A stretch of 64,000 nucleotides of DNA from Moringa oleifera (lineage: Eukaryota; Streptophyta; Magnoliopsida; Brassicales; Moringaceae): assembly GCA_021397835.1 (NCBI GenBank), contig JAJFZO010000230.1:5078001-5142000 (forward strand), in the 5' to 3' direction. The translations under genes and the position numbers were made by a program. The first letter of the stretch is position 1; each line of letters starts with the position of its first letter. This document shows positions 1 through 11,149 of this stretch, piece after piece. The notes under the pieces are model-generated. The model was not told the origin of the DNA. It did no database searches and worked only from the letters and a program-made list of their open reading frames with translations.

Positions 1-32
1 TAAAGAAAATGGAAAAGAACAGAGGTAATTAC

Positions 33-644
33 CGGACTACGGACAGCAATGGAGGTCTTAGCACCCCAGTTTGATAAATCATAAGAGATCTCCATGCCTG
101 AATTTCCAGTACCAACGACTAAAACATTTTTGCCACTAAATTTTTTGCCATTTTCGTACTGGTTGGAGTGAAAATAATCTCCTCCAAAAGTTTCAAGGCC
201 AGGAACGTCAGGAATTAACCCTTCACTATTTTCACCGGTTGCAACCACTAGAAATTGCGCAACATAGACTTCACGGGCATTTCTGGACTTATTTTTGACC
301 TCAACACGCCACGATCCACCCTCGGCATCATAGTATGCATATTCGACTAGCCGGTTGCATCGCGGATTAATTCCAAAATGTGAGACGTATTCGTCTAGAT
401 ACGCAACGAAACCATTCTTGGGGACAAAAGTTGGTGCACTAGGTGGAAAGGGCATGTGAGGAAGGGAACAAAATTCCTTGGCCAGGTGCAGCTTAAGACG
501 GTCGTAAGTCCTTTTCTTCCACAGAGACGCATGGCAATCCTCCTTCTCTAATACAATGTTAGGAATGTTGAGAACGTTAAGGCAAGCGGAGGTTGCTAGG
601 CCAGCAGGGCCAGCTCCCACAATCAGAACTACCACTTCTTCCAT
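33..644 (-). CDS. YUCCA10/11-like flavin monooxygenase, exon 1 (gene partial)
   Basis: This is the first exon of a flavin-dependent monooxygenase gene whose remaining exons lie beyond the left window edge. It encodes 204 residues starting [12 protein letters not shown]. The FAD-binding glycine motif GAGPAG is at residues 10-15, the FMO-identifying motif ([11 protein letters not shown]) at 153-163 and the NADPH-binding motif GTGNSG at 178-183. The exon ends in phase 0 at ...VRSP, followed by a GT donor at 32-31, the same place as in the paralogue at 3007. An in-frame ATG four codons upstream (656) is an alternative start. Known for the family: YUCCA enzymes convert indole-3-pyruvate to the auxin IAA using NADPH and O2 in the cytosol or at the ER. 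The sequence most resembles the short YUC10/YUC11 clade, but substrate is inferred. There is no stop in the visible exon. Confidence 0.9.
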
Positions 645-656
645 TTCTCCCTGCAT

Positions 657-2100
657 TTTCTTTTTATATGTTTTTATCAGATCAAAACTTTCGATCTGAT
701 AAACTTATAAAGGCCATCTTTGTCGTCTGCTCCTGGCCAAGTAATTTTGTTGAGGCTATCAATGCCTGTGGTATGATATTTATATGGCAGAAGAAGAAAC
801 AATTAATTTTGCTTTTTTTATGGATTTACAGCCAAAGAAACCTCTTTATTTAGCTACGGAATTCAATATCCTGAATTCAGTGCAAGATTCCTTAAGTTTT
901 AGTAAATTGATATCCTTTAATTAGATTTTTTTTTCATGCTGATAGATATTGTTGATAAATACATACACCAGATAGAAACAGTTAAAACCAGAAGAGAATA
1001 CATGACTAACCTTAGAAAACTAATATTTGGCATAAGCCTATTTATATAACTATATTTAAAAATAGAACAACATTAAACATGTCTTGATAAAGCAACTCCT
1101 GAAAATTAAACATGTTGAGCTTTCTATTTTTTTTTTCAAAGTTTCGTTGTTTATGATTAATTAAATTGGCACCATGATCAAAAAATTTTTTGGGTAGTGA
1201 TTATTAGATTGAAGCAATAATTAATAATGGTATGTATACTAAATTTGCAAAGTTAATCATTTTGTATAAATGGAACTTTGATTAGGAAAATGCATGATTC
1301 GATGATGACCCTTTTAATAATGGAAATTAAATAACCATATTAGTACTTTATATGTTCATGACAATCTGATTCTGAAAAAGTCAGAAAATATTGAAGAGAG
1401 TGAAAATTAGATGTCAGGTCATAATTCAACAAATTGGCAATTGGTATGGTGAATTTAGAGAAGTGCAGACCAATTAATTGAGAATTAAATTTAGTAAGTA
1501 TTAAAAGGTCCCATTCGATATCTTGTTAAATTTATAATTAGGTATATATCTATCAAATTAAATACGCTACAATACTCAGACACATTTTTAAATTTGTAAA
1601 TTATTTTTCTTTGAGTACATTTAGAACATTTCCAATAAAACAGTAAAACATCAAAATAGTGATAAGAAAATAATATTTTATCTTCACTAATTTTATTATC
1701 TCAACTAAATTAATTAAATATTGTATATATTATTTAATGATAATTATTAAAAATATAGTATTGATTTGACCAATTTGATATACCATGTCAAAAATAGAAA
1801 AAAAAAATGACACTGCTGGAATATCCTAAAATGATGCTCTTAAGCATTAAAATGATATTAATTTTCCATCTCCAGAGTTGGAAATATTTTGACAAGAGGA
1901 TAAACAGTCCAATTTTTTTGGGGAATATCTCATAAAGAAAACATAAGATTTATTTATTGAGGCACAGTTCTACATAGAAGACATAGTCGGCTCTCCAGTA
2001 TTTACAATGTGCTTGAGGGAAAGCATGGGAGAGCACAGATCCATGACTGCCTAGCTGGCTAATTACAATCTGTTCAAGGGAGAGCATATGCTTCAATCCC
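657..2100. other. Intergenic spacer between tandem YUCCA-like genes
   Basis: AT-rich DNA with no supportable gene. It should contain the promoter and 5' UTR of the left gene (next to 657) and the 3' UTR/terminator of the right gene (next to 2125). I see no clear transposon end here. Confidence 0.5.
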
Positions 2101-2125
2101 AAAACATCCAACTATATATTTTCTC

Positions 2126-3618
2126 CTACTTCAGGCCCAAAGCGGAGCTGATATCCTTGGCTACAAGCTGAGCATCACTTGAAATTCCGGCTAAACCTTT
2201 CTGTGCAAATCCAACGCAGTAAAGGCCGTTTTCCCCTTTCCAGTGATTGGGAAACTGTTGTTTGGGCATCCCGTTCTCGTTGAAAAGATCGTACCCATCC
2301 TGTGGTAGAAAGACAACCCATGAACACATAGTGTGGTTTGGCATATTTACTATTCATTATTTTTCAATAATTAAAGGAGTTAATTGAGAAGTGATTTGTG
2401 GTAACCTTAAGCCAGTATCGAACAGTGCTTTTGTACCCTGTGGCCAGAATGATAGAATCGAACTCAGCGGTCTCACCATTTTCGAACAAGATTTTGTTTC
2501 CTTGGACGCTTACTATGGCTGGTAAAACCTGAGTTTGTGCATCATCATAACATAAATTAATTAGATTGTTGTGATTAGATTAGAGAAGGAGGTGACAAAA
2601 TTTCAGAAAAAATATTTAACGGAAGACAAAAAAAAATTTAATTATATAATCTGAAACCTGGATTTCTCCTGTTTTGATCTTATCCATCGTGCCAACATCA
2701 ATAGTTGGTGACCGACCTGTTGTTGCTTTTAGATAAAATGGGCCCTTTTGAGGTCTTTGAAGGCCATAATCAGCGAAGTTTCCATACTTTAATCCACTAA
2801 GCTGAACAGCGAGGAAGTCCACTAAAGTGCAAGGGAGAAACTGCAACATGGACATTCCCATATGCACAATTTCCTTAGGAAGAACATGGATCTGTGGTTA
2901 ACGATCACAAACAAGGACAACTTGTTAGTCATAGTAAGAAGAGTTGGTGTCCCTTTTGCACTCATTGTGCCATGCATGGATAAGAAAGAGAGAGAAAGGA
3001 GTTTACAGGACTACGAGAGACGAGGGAGGGCCTTGCACCGTAGTTTGAGAGGTCAAAGGCAATCTCCATCCCAGAGTTGCCGCAGCCGACCACCAACACG
3101 CGCTTTTTACAGAACTTCTCTCCGTTCTCGTAAGAGCTTGAGTGTATGACCTCTCCGGGATAGCTTGGTAGACCAGGGATGTCGGGAGTCACTCCCTCGC
3201 CGTTTTCACCAGTCGCGACTACGAGAAACTTTGAAAGATACTTTTCAAGGGCACCAGAGGCTTTATTCTCCACATGCACACGCCATTTTCCGGCCTCCGC
3301 ATCATAAGATGCCGAATCGACAGAGCGGAAGAATCTGGGGCTGATATCAAAAAGTGAGACATAATTGTCTAAGTAGCTTATGAAGGCTGATTTGGGTATA
3401 TAGGTGGGTGCATCAGATGGGAAGGGCATGTGGGGAAGATGACAGAACTCTTTGGCCAGGTGAAGTTTAAGGCGGTCATAGGACTTTTTCTTCCAGAGAG
3501 AAGAGTGACAGTCCTCTCTTTCTAAGACGATGTTGGGGACAGAGAGGATATTCAGGCAAGCAGACATTGCCAGGCCAGCAGGGCCAGCTCCAACCACCAA
3601 AACCATTGTTTCCTCCAT
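2126..3618 (-). CDS. YUCCA10/11-like flavin monooxygenase, complete four-exon gene
   Basis: Exons on the minus strand are 3618-3007, 2891-2658, 2528-2406 and 2299-2126. All introns are GT-AG and in phase 0, giving 380 residues, close to the roughly 383 I recall for Arabidopsis YUC10. Motifs: GAGPAG (FAD) near residues 10-15, the FMO signature as [11 protein letters not shown] (first F replaced by Y) near 153-163, GCGNSG (NADPH) near 178-183, and the C-terminal ATGY motif near 311-314. Exon 4 carries the typical [14 protein letters not shown] segment. The predicted reaction is oxidative decarboxylation of indole-3-pyruvate to indole-3-acetic acid. It is a tandem paralogue of the gene ending at 644, with identical exon-1 length (612 nt). 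Start choice: the ATG at 3618 aligns with the paralogue; an in-frame ATG at 3630 is possible. The clade assignment rests on remembered family sequences. Confidence 0.92.
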
Positions 3619-3630
3619 TTTGAAGAGCAT

Positions 3631-4760
3631 TTTCAGGGATGTGAAGTGAAATTAGGTTTCTGGGTTAGATTCCCTCTCTGTTTCTCAATGGATTTGATTT
3701 AGGATATGAACTTCTCTTGATATCCTTATGAATAAGAAAGTAGGCGTTATACATAGACTTTGTTTGAATACCAGTACTGCATTTACTGAACTTTGAAGGT
3801 CATATCTGCTGACTTAGGATATCATAGAAGTCTCTTTCGTTTTTGGCAAGAGTTTAAGTTCCATTGACCAATAAGGCTACACAGAATCCCATACACATCC
3901 TAGTGTAGATTACTTGTACATAAAAGGAACCACCAATGCATATGAATGACTAAAATTAGCAAACTTATAAAGAAAACTGAACCTTAAATGTTATTTGTTT
4001 AGTGAAACTAGTAAGAAAAGAATATCCTTCTCTCTAGATTAACAACCAAAAAAGAAAAAAAAGAGAGATAAGTGGAAGTCGCTATCCAAAAATCTGGTTC
4101 TTACTCCATTCAACTGGCACATATAGCTCTATTGAATTAGGTAATTTTTACCTTCTTTGAATTCAAAGTCGTTTCCAACATTTTAATTACAAAGTGAAGT
4201 AAACCAGAAGACGTGAAGAGAGAGGGAGAGATGAAGAGGGACAAAATCACATGCAAAGCAACGCGTGTGGTGCGTTGATAAGTGAAGTAACCTCTACGGG
4301 GACAAAGATTTGGGTCAGTTCACGAAACCGAGCCACCTTTTGGTCGATGAGGAGTGTTTTGGGGCTGAAACCTGCATAGACGTTTCTCTTTGAAGGCGTC
4401 AGCTGGCCTGCAACAAAACGACTGAAACCACCCTCTCTTGACTTCGACTGTGCCAATTACTTGACCACCTACACAAAGTCATGAAGCATTTAATATTAAC
4501 CAATTTCTTCTTTTAATTATTTTGTTCTCTGTAAGATAGTTAATTAAAGAGAGGCCGGTATTGCAATGCACCAGGATAGGAGCCGCAACTTCTGCATGGA
4601 AAGCATGGAAGTTGACATTTTTCTTTCCTTTTTTTGTTTTTCGTTTTTCCTGGTTTTTGACTGAAACGTAATTATAGTGACTCGGCTTCATCGTATCCAA
4701 AACGCAAAAGAAAGCACTACCTCCCCCTCGCTCTCTCTCTTCTTTGGTCATTATCAGTAC
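3631..4760. other. Upstream region of the YUCCA-like gene; two weak ORFs
   Basis: This should hold the promoter and 5' UTR of the complete YUCCA-like gene. Two minus-strand ORFs (4247-4456, 69 codons; 4479-4751, 90 codons) are somewhat less AT-rich than the flanks, but I recognise no domain in either. A short unannotated exon or an old gene fragment is possible; I do not call them genes. Confidence 0.3.
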
Positions 4761-5479
4761 TTCAGAATTATGACTTTTTATTAATGTATTTTTTTAATTA
4801 AATAAATTTTTAAAAATAATCATTTCTTATATTTTTAAACATCAAAGTAAACCATATAGCAATGGAATATCTTAATTTTTTTAATTTTAAACTATGTAAA
4901 ACACAAGATGGTTTATAATAAAAGACTGCAAATATTTAAAAATATGAGAAACAAGTAAAAGTACGGAGTAGTTTATTAAAGGGGGGAAAAAAAAGAAGCT
5001 TATTCCCCAAAACAAATTGAAAAGGAATACAACTGAAATATCCACATGGAAATTATACAAAATGCAAGGCTATGGAACCGGTTTCTTCTTGTATATATCA
5101 TTGTCAAAAAATTTTGTTGTCTATTGAATTTTCTCTTGAAAATCTTGTATATGCTTGCTCTATAGAATTATTAAATATTTTAAAAATTGATATTCTTATA
5201 ACTACTATAATATTTTGATGGTAATAAATAAATTTATGATATTAATAATTGTTTTAGACATGTTATATTAGTCAAGGTGTGATTCAAGAGAATAGATAGA
5301 AATTGTAAGATTACATATAACTCTTTCTATTTTTAGCTTAAAGAAAAATCTTTTGAAATCATACATGTGCACGATGTTCTAAGCAAAAGATTTACAAACG
5401 TTTCTTAAAATTTTTGAGCCAAAATATGTTTTAAAAAAACTTTAAAAACCTGATAAAAATTAAGAATTAGAGAGAATAT

Positions 5480-6210
5480 TTGCACACACAAAGATCAAGC
5501 TATTTTGCTCAGTCAAATTAGAAATTTAGCTCGACCGAATTTAAGATCTCAAAAAACATAAAGTATCAACCAATTCAGATAGATAACAATTCAAATTTAG
5601 ACATCCTAAGTAAAAAGGTAAATGAGATTTACAAACTCGACAGAATTCAAGACTGAATACTCATCGTCTAATTCGATAGATTGATCGAATTAAAAGATTT
5701 AATAACCTGTTCTTCGAGTTTTCAAATTTTTGTTTTGAAATTGTTTGATAATTTGATTGATCAATTTTATTTAAAACACATCTAAATTGCCTTGAAAATT
5801 TGATTCTTATGAGTAACTATTATAAATTTAAAATGAAGTATAAACAACTATTTAAAATGTCTTCTTCGCATGAACTTCACTTTCTATCATCATCTTTGAA
5901 TCAAGAAACTATTTTCTCTTTAAAATTCTTATTTGTATTTCACCTTTACAATAATTTTTGGGCAACTTTAGTGAGAAATAGAACCTTTTTCAAATCTACA
6001 CTTGTGAGAGTGTTCTTTATCTTTATTATAATCATTTTTTTCTTTGTGAAGATTGGGTATTAGGTGATGGGAATCACTTAACTTGTAAATCTTGATTGAG
6101 TTTTCAAGTGCATTGCTTAGAGACATAGACATAGGTTAAATAGTCAAACCATGTAAAAATCTTTGCATTTGCTCTCTTTAACTCTATTCTTTTTATTTGT
6201 TGATTATTTT
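5480..6210 (+). mobile_element. Probable degenerate copia LTR remnant
   Basis: The segment near 6085-6190 (fragments such as GCATTGCTTAGAGACATAG and AACCATGTAAAAATCTTTGC, followed by a T-rich tract) resembles the 3' part of many plant Ty1-copia LTRs. No matching second LTR or primer-binding site was found, so it would be a solo or truncated LTR. The boundaries are guesses. Between 4760 and 5480 I see only AT-rich DNA. Confidence 0.35.
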
Positions 6211-6212
6211 AT

Positions 6213-7610
6213 CATGATTATTAAATTTTAGGATAAAAATCTTATAAAATCTTTATATTTATCCTCAGTAACAAATCGAATTACGATTTTCAAAAAGTAA
6301 CATTACAAACCTTAAAATAATATTGATAGTCGATACAAACCCTAAGCTCAACACCATTCAAAGCCAACATTAGTACTAATGACAAAATCATATTTTTATT
6401 TATATTTATTCCATCTGGTATGAACTCTGATTTCGCAAATCGAAAATAAATTTGAAGAGATGTAGCTAAAATTTAAAGTTGGGCTTGTAAAATCTCTTAA
6501 CGAAGTGTAATTAAGCCTTTCATACTAATTTAAGAAAGAATCAAAGCTTGATTTTGTCCACAAATATCTTCAATTCGCTCTCATTTATCTTTCCAAGCAC
6601 TTTTCTTACTGCTCTTGTTTTCATGGGTCTTTCTTTCTACTTGTATTACTTTCGATCACTGTTCATTTATTATTTTGCAATTTATTTCAACCTCCTTTAT
6701 TGCTTCATTAACTCACAATTTATAATTTATTGGATTCTCTAAGGTGAAAGAGAAAGAGATGATCCATTGCTTACAAGAAGGTAAAACTTTATTCTTTAAT
6801 GGCGAACACTGCCCAAGTAAGCTGAAACCTTTAGATCTTTTTTTTCTTCCCAAAAGGCAACCAAGTCATATTTTGATTTCACTTAATGAGTATACCTATT
6901 AACTCCTTTTGTGCGCCATTTCTTTAGTTCCCATTTACTATTCACTCAACAAAAACATGGACATGAAACTTTCCAGTATACTTGACATTTTTTTCCCTTG
7001 CTTAGGTATTTTCCATTATCTCTCTTTTTCCTCTTCTTTTTATGAAAATCATTGTTTTCATTGGTTGTCTTCAATCTCCTTGTGACTTCAATGTCAATCA
7101 CAATGGATTTAATGAATGATCTTTACTTGAAGGCCTTTTTGAGTTTGAATTAGAGATTATTAATGATTTTAATAGTTTAGGTGATTGATTAATGCCTCTT
7201 GGATGCAATCCATCAGGAAAAAATTTTATGCATGTTCTTGGTTTGCTGTCAAATGTAACAAGAACTCTACAATTATTCAGGTTTGTCAAAAATTAGAAGA
7301 TTTTGGCAAATTTACTTTGACAAAAAGTGAATTAAATGTTTAGAAGTGAAATACTACTGAGAGTTGTTAATAAAACATGGCTTGTGAAGTTGTTTAGGTT
7401 AAATAAAAGAATTTAAAAACTCATTTTACCCTTTTTCAATCGTTAACACCATGAGCAAAATGTTAATTAAGGATTTGTTTCGGTCGATACATAAATATTA
7501 TGATTTGTTTCGATCGATGTTGAACATCAGGGTTTAATCTATCATCTCAGATAAATATAAAGATTTTATGAGACCTTTACCCTAATTCTAATAGTAATTT
7601 GAACTCTTGC
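6213..7610. repeat. Element bounded by imperfect inverted repeats
   Basis: The DNA at about 6215-6350, read on the minus strand, resembles the plus strand at about 7475-7605. Both contain the core ATAAATATAAAGATTTTAT followed by RAGAYYTTTAYCCT, and a TTYGAT-rich stretch further in. About 1.1 kb of AT-rich DNA without a recognisable gene lies between. A similar end occurs near 34825-34910. This fits a non-autonomous element with long inverted ends. I could not fix exact termini or a target duplication. Confidence 0.4.
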
Positions 7611-7679
7611 TACATAAATATGAAATTTTTAAGAAAATATTTTATCTCCACTTAAGTTAGCACATGAAGTTAACAATAT

Positions 7680-9110
7680 AAAATACGTGTAAATGCATGC
7701 ATGCATTTACGTACAGATATGGATGCTTATATGTATCGTCAGTTCTCGTTTCAATAACTCAGTTCACTTATCTATTTTTCAAACAAAAAAAATTAAAATC
7801 CAATCATCTTTTTTTCTTGAAATTAAATAATAATCTTTTTTTCCTAATGTTAAGGATATTTGGAGTCTCTTGTTAATTATATTCTTCCTACAATTGTTTA
7901 TTTTTGAATTGTAACAAGATTATCTCCTTTTCTAAAGTTAATTAATTAAATAGATAATTATACAAGTGAATTTAATGATCAAATTGTTGAGAAGGATGGA
8001 GCAAAGAGTAAGTTTTTCAAGCACTTAGCTGTTTGTAGTTTAATAAAATCCTAATTAATTAATTAAGAGCTCTCTCTCTTTCACTCAATTTTGCTGCAAT
8101 AAAGGAAATTTTGTTGCGGTATTTCATATAGTTTCATTAAGAAGGTTGACGCTATCCTCCACGAAGTCTAAAAGTACAGTGATTAATCTTAACAATACCT
8201 AAAATAGTATATATTTTTATTTATAGAAATAGAACGAGAAGCAGGTTATTTTTATAGATAGAAATTATTATATAATTAATGAGAGTCACTGGCAATCAAC
8301 CTATAATATATGATTACCATAAGATTTTAAATTATAATGGTTAATCTTGTGAATTAAATCATTACTTTTTAAAATCACAATATATTAGTTATCTCAATTT
8401 TTATATGATAAAATGAAAAATATAAACATCAACGCGAAAAACTTATAAAACTTATAATTTATTATATTTTCATTAAATCATCAAAAATATGTCATTAATT
8501 TTTTATGAATTAATTTGATGTGTTAATTTAAAAAATTTTAAATATTAAAATAAATAAAAGTTAAATGTTTATTGATAGAAGGTTAAAAAAAAACGTGACA
8601 AAGGCATAAAGTTCTTCTTGACTTATGATAATCATAGGTTGATTCATTGTGTGACAATATAAAACGTTATATTTTATGCAAGATACATAACGATTTATTT
8701 TTAATAGAATTGATCATAACTACAAGAATTGAATAAGGATTGAAGAATGAAGAATATATTGTTATTTATTTTACAAGTAGAGATAATAAAGTTGTTAGGT
8801 TGGTCACATATGAGGAAGAAGAACACTATAGAGATAGTGTTATGAAAAATTATTTAGCAATACAGAGAAACCTTTCTATCCCTAAAGGGTAAATTTGATT
8901 AAACTATCCGTTCCCCTTAAACTTTACAACTTGAAGGTAAAGTATAATTGATCCAATCGAAACTTTAATGAAATTGTAAATTTTCTATCTCAAGTGTTAT
9001 GTAAGAATAATGTTTTTTTTTTTATAACTTATGAGAAAAATAAAACTCTGAAAGTATTATGAATGAAGTATCAAAATATTAATGTATGTCCAAATCAATG
9101 CATATTATTT
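7680..9110 (+). repeat. Diverged direct repeat, copy A
   Basis: Copy A of a long direct duplication whose copy B starts near 11150. Shared landmarks in the same order are an ATGCATGCAT palindrome, GAAATTAAATAATAATC, AATTATACAAGTGAATTTAATGA, TTAATAAAATCCTAA followed by AATTAATTAAGAGCTCTC, CAACCTATAATATATGATTA, TTAAATGTTTATTGATA and ATATGAGGAAGAAG. There is no coding capacity. At 7689-7710 copy A has a perfect 22-bp palindrome made of GTAAATGCATG and its complement. Confidence 0.7.
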
Positions 9111-9979
9111 TAAAAAAAGTTTCAAGGTATGTTTCAATGTTCCCATCTATGATCTTTCTAAGTGTAAATTATCACTGAACAGGGAAGAAATCAAGACCAG
9201 AGTACTTACAAAGATGTTGTGGTAGTTTTCAATGATACTTAACTAAACTTAAAAAGAATATTCAAATGCTCTCAAATATCAAAATAACTAGTATGGTATT
9301 TAAGTGAGAGATAATACAAGATAATGCCAAAATACAAACAGATTTTAACAACGAACTACATCAATCTGTAAATATATAATGATATTATTTTTTTTTCACT
9401 TAGCAAGAAACTAGTGACGAAATTCAATGATAGATAAGATTTTAACACAAAATTTTTAATGAAAAAATTTTACGAAGATTAATGACGAGAACTATCAAAT
9501 GACGATATACTCAAGTTTGTTGTCAAGCATTTTATTAATGAAAAGCTTAGCAATGGACCATAAAGTCTATCATTAAGCTTCCAAAAGTCTATGCAAGGCT
9601 TAGTGACATTGCTCTCATTATGGATCTTTTAATCAGATAAGTGCTGCCTTACTAGTCTTTGCATCAACTTAATGCAACCTATGTTTGATTCGATCTTTAT
9701 TTTAACTTTCATATTTGAAAGTATACTTTATTCTTTCAAATTTTTATTAAAAATTAGGTTATGAGTTAAATATGTTGACTTCCACTAGTATAATAGCAAT
9801 TTTTTTGCTCACAAGAATCCTAATTCAAATTGCTTTGATATAGGTGATTTGTAATTCATAATGGAAATATATAATCTTATTTTTTTAATTCAGAATTTGA
9901 ATTCATTTGCTTGATTAGAGTTAAATTTATGAAAACATTTGTGAGTTAGTTCATTGAAACTTTAAATAGGTTTACCATT

Positions 9980-10322
9980 ATAGATAATAATAAGGACGAA
10001 ACATTAAAGTGTGTAAAGATTGCTGAAGAAGCAGTTGCATTAGGTGATAAAGAATTAGCGTTGAAATTTATTAGAATTGCATAATGCCTTAATAATATTT
10101 TATTTATTGATGAGCTTCTAGTTACATATGAGAAGCTTGATTTAGGTTCATTTAAATCTTCTGCTCAAGTAAAGCATGTTAATGACAATAAGAATGGGCC
10201 TACAAGCATTGTTAAATGTGATCAGATTATAAATGGGGAACATAACTTTACTAAAGAGCATGTTTGATTGCTTAAAGATAAATAAACTTATTTGATAGAG
10301 GAAGGTTGAGATGAATTAGTGT
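9980..10322 (+). pseudogene. DnaJ49-type chaperone N-terminal fragment (captured, broken)
   Basis: Read from 9980, the frame gives IDNNKDETLKCVKIAEEAVA then LGDKELALKFIRIA, a stop, then CLNNILFIDELLVTYEKLD and INGEHNFTKEHV. This closely matches the conserved start of plant DnaJ49/DJB-type J-proteins (family pattern MDGNKDEAL..C..IAE.A), the part before the J domain. The initiating ATG is now ATA, three in-frame stops interrupt the reading, and the J domain and everything after it are missing. Only sequence that would precede the J domain is present, so this is a non-functional gene fragment. Its position inside a putative CACTA-like element suggests transposon gene capture. Confidence in the homology is high, in the capture mechanism moderate. 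Confidence 0.75.
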
Positions 10323-10491
10323 ATCTATAATGTTAAGGTGCTATTTTTGAGAAGTTCATTTTTTCGTTTTCTTTAGCATCACTGGATGACTCCACTTGAT
10401 GTCAAGGTTAATTATTAGAATGGCATCATCACTTCTTTTTTAAAAAAAAAAATAATTGAAACAAGATAATAATGACATATTATTTTTATGT

Positions 10492-10532
10492 GTATATATA
10501 TATATATATATATATACATATATATAATTTTA
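10492..10532. repeat. (TA)n microsatellite
   Basis: A run of alternating T and A (TATATATATATA..., interrupted by TACATATATATAA), typical of plant intergenic DNA. Confidence 0.9.
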
Positions 10533-11149
10533 TATATATTTAATTTTAGTTTTTTATTTATTAATTTATGAAGTATATAAAAAATAAAATATTAAAATAA
10601 TAATTAAAATATTATTTTTAATTATTATATTATTTTTAATTTTAGTAACGGATTAACAATAGAATATTACATCATTGAAACATAATTTTTTTGAATTAAA
10701 AATGCAATAAATGGCAATGAAATATTTTGTTGTTAGTCCATCACGAGGTTTAAAAATTTGTCACGAAGTTACGATAGTTGAACAACAAAATATTTCATCA
10801 TTATGCTTAATAACACACTTAAAATTTTATCATTAACTTCTTTTGTAACTGAATATTTTTACGATGGTACTGTTTTATTGTTATTTTTTAATCACAAAAT
10901 ATTCACATTTAGCAACATAATATTTCATCACTATTTTTTTTTTGTTTTTTTATAATGAAAGAAATTGATGTTTAAGTGGGACTTTTATTAAATACATCAT
11001 CTTGAAAAATAATAAATTATGTATGAACAAAATTTACATTTGAATCAAAACAAATTTAAGGCTTGTTATTTCGATTGAAGGGAACAACTTGCATAATTCT
11101 TAAAAATTATGGTTGCCTATCAAATTTTGACATACAATGTTACATAAAA

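Larger units (their letters stand above)
9397..10957. mobile_element. Possible non-autonomous CACTA-like element between the direct repeats
   Basis: The left end CACTTAGCAAGAAAC is followed by CTAGTGACGAAATTC. The right side contains ATATTTCATCACTATTTTTTTTT and ends near ATAATG. Scattered GTGACGA, ATGACGA and TCACGA motifs near both ends resemble subterminal repeats of plant CACTA elements. The right terminus is degenerate and no target duplication is visible, so the assignment is tentative. The interior holds a DnaJ-type gene fragment (9980-10322) and a TA microsatellite. Confidence 0.35.

Noticed and set aside
4247..4456. 69-codon minus ORF considered as a small gene
   Set aside because: No recognisable domain, no splice partners and no conserved neighbour; left as an unassigned ORF.
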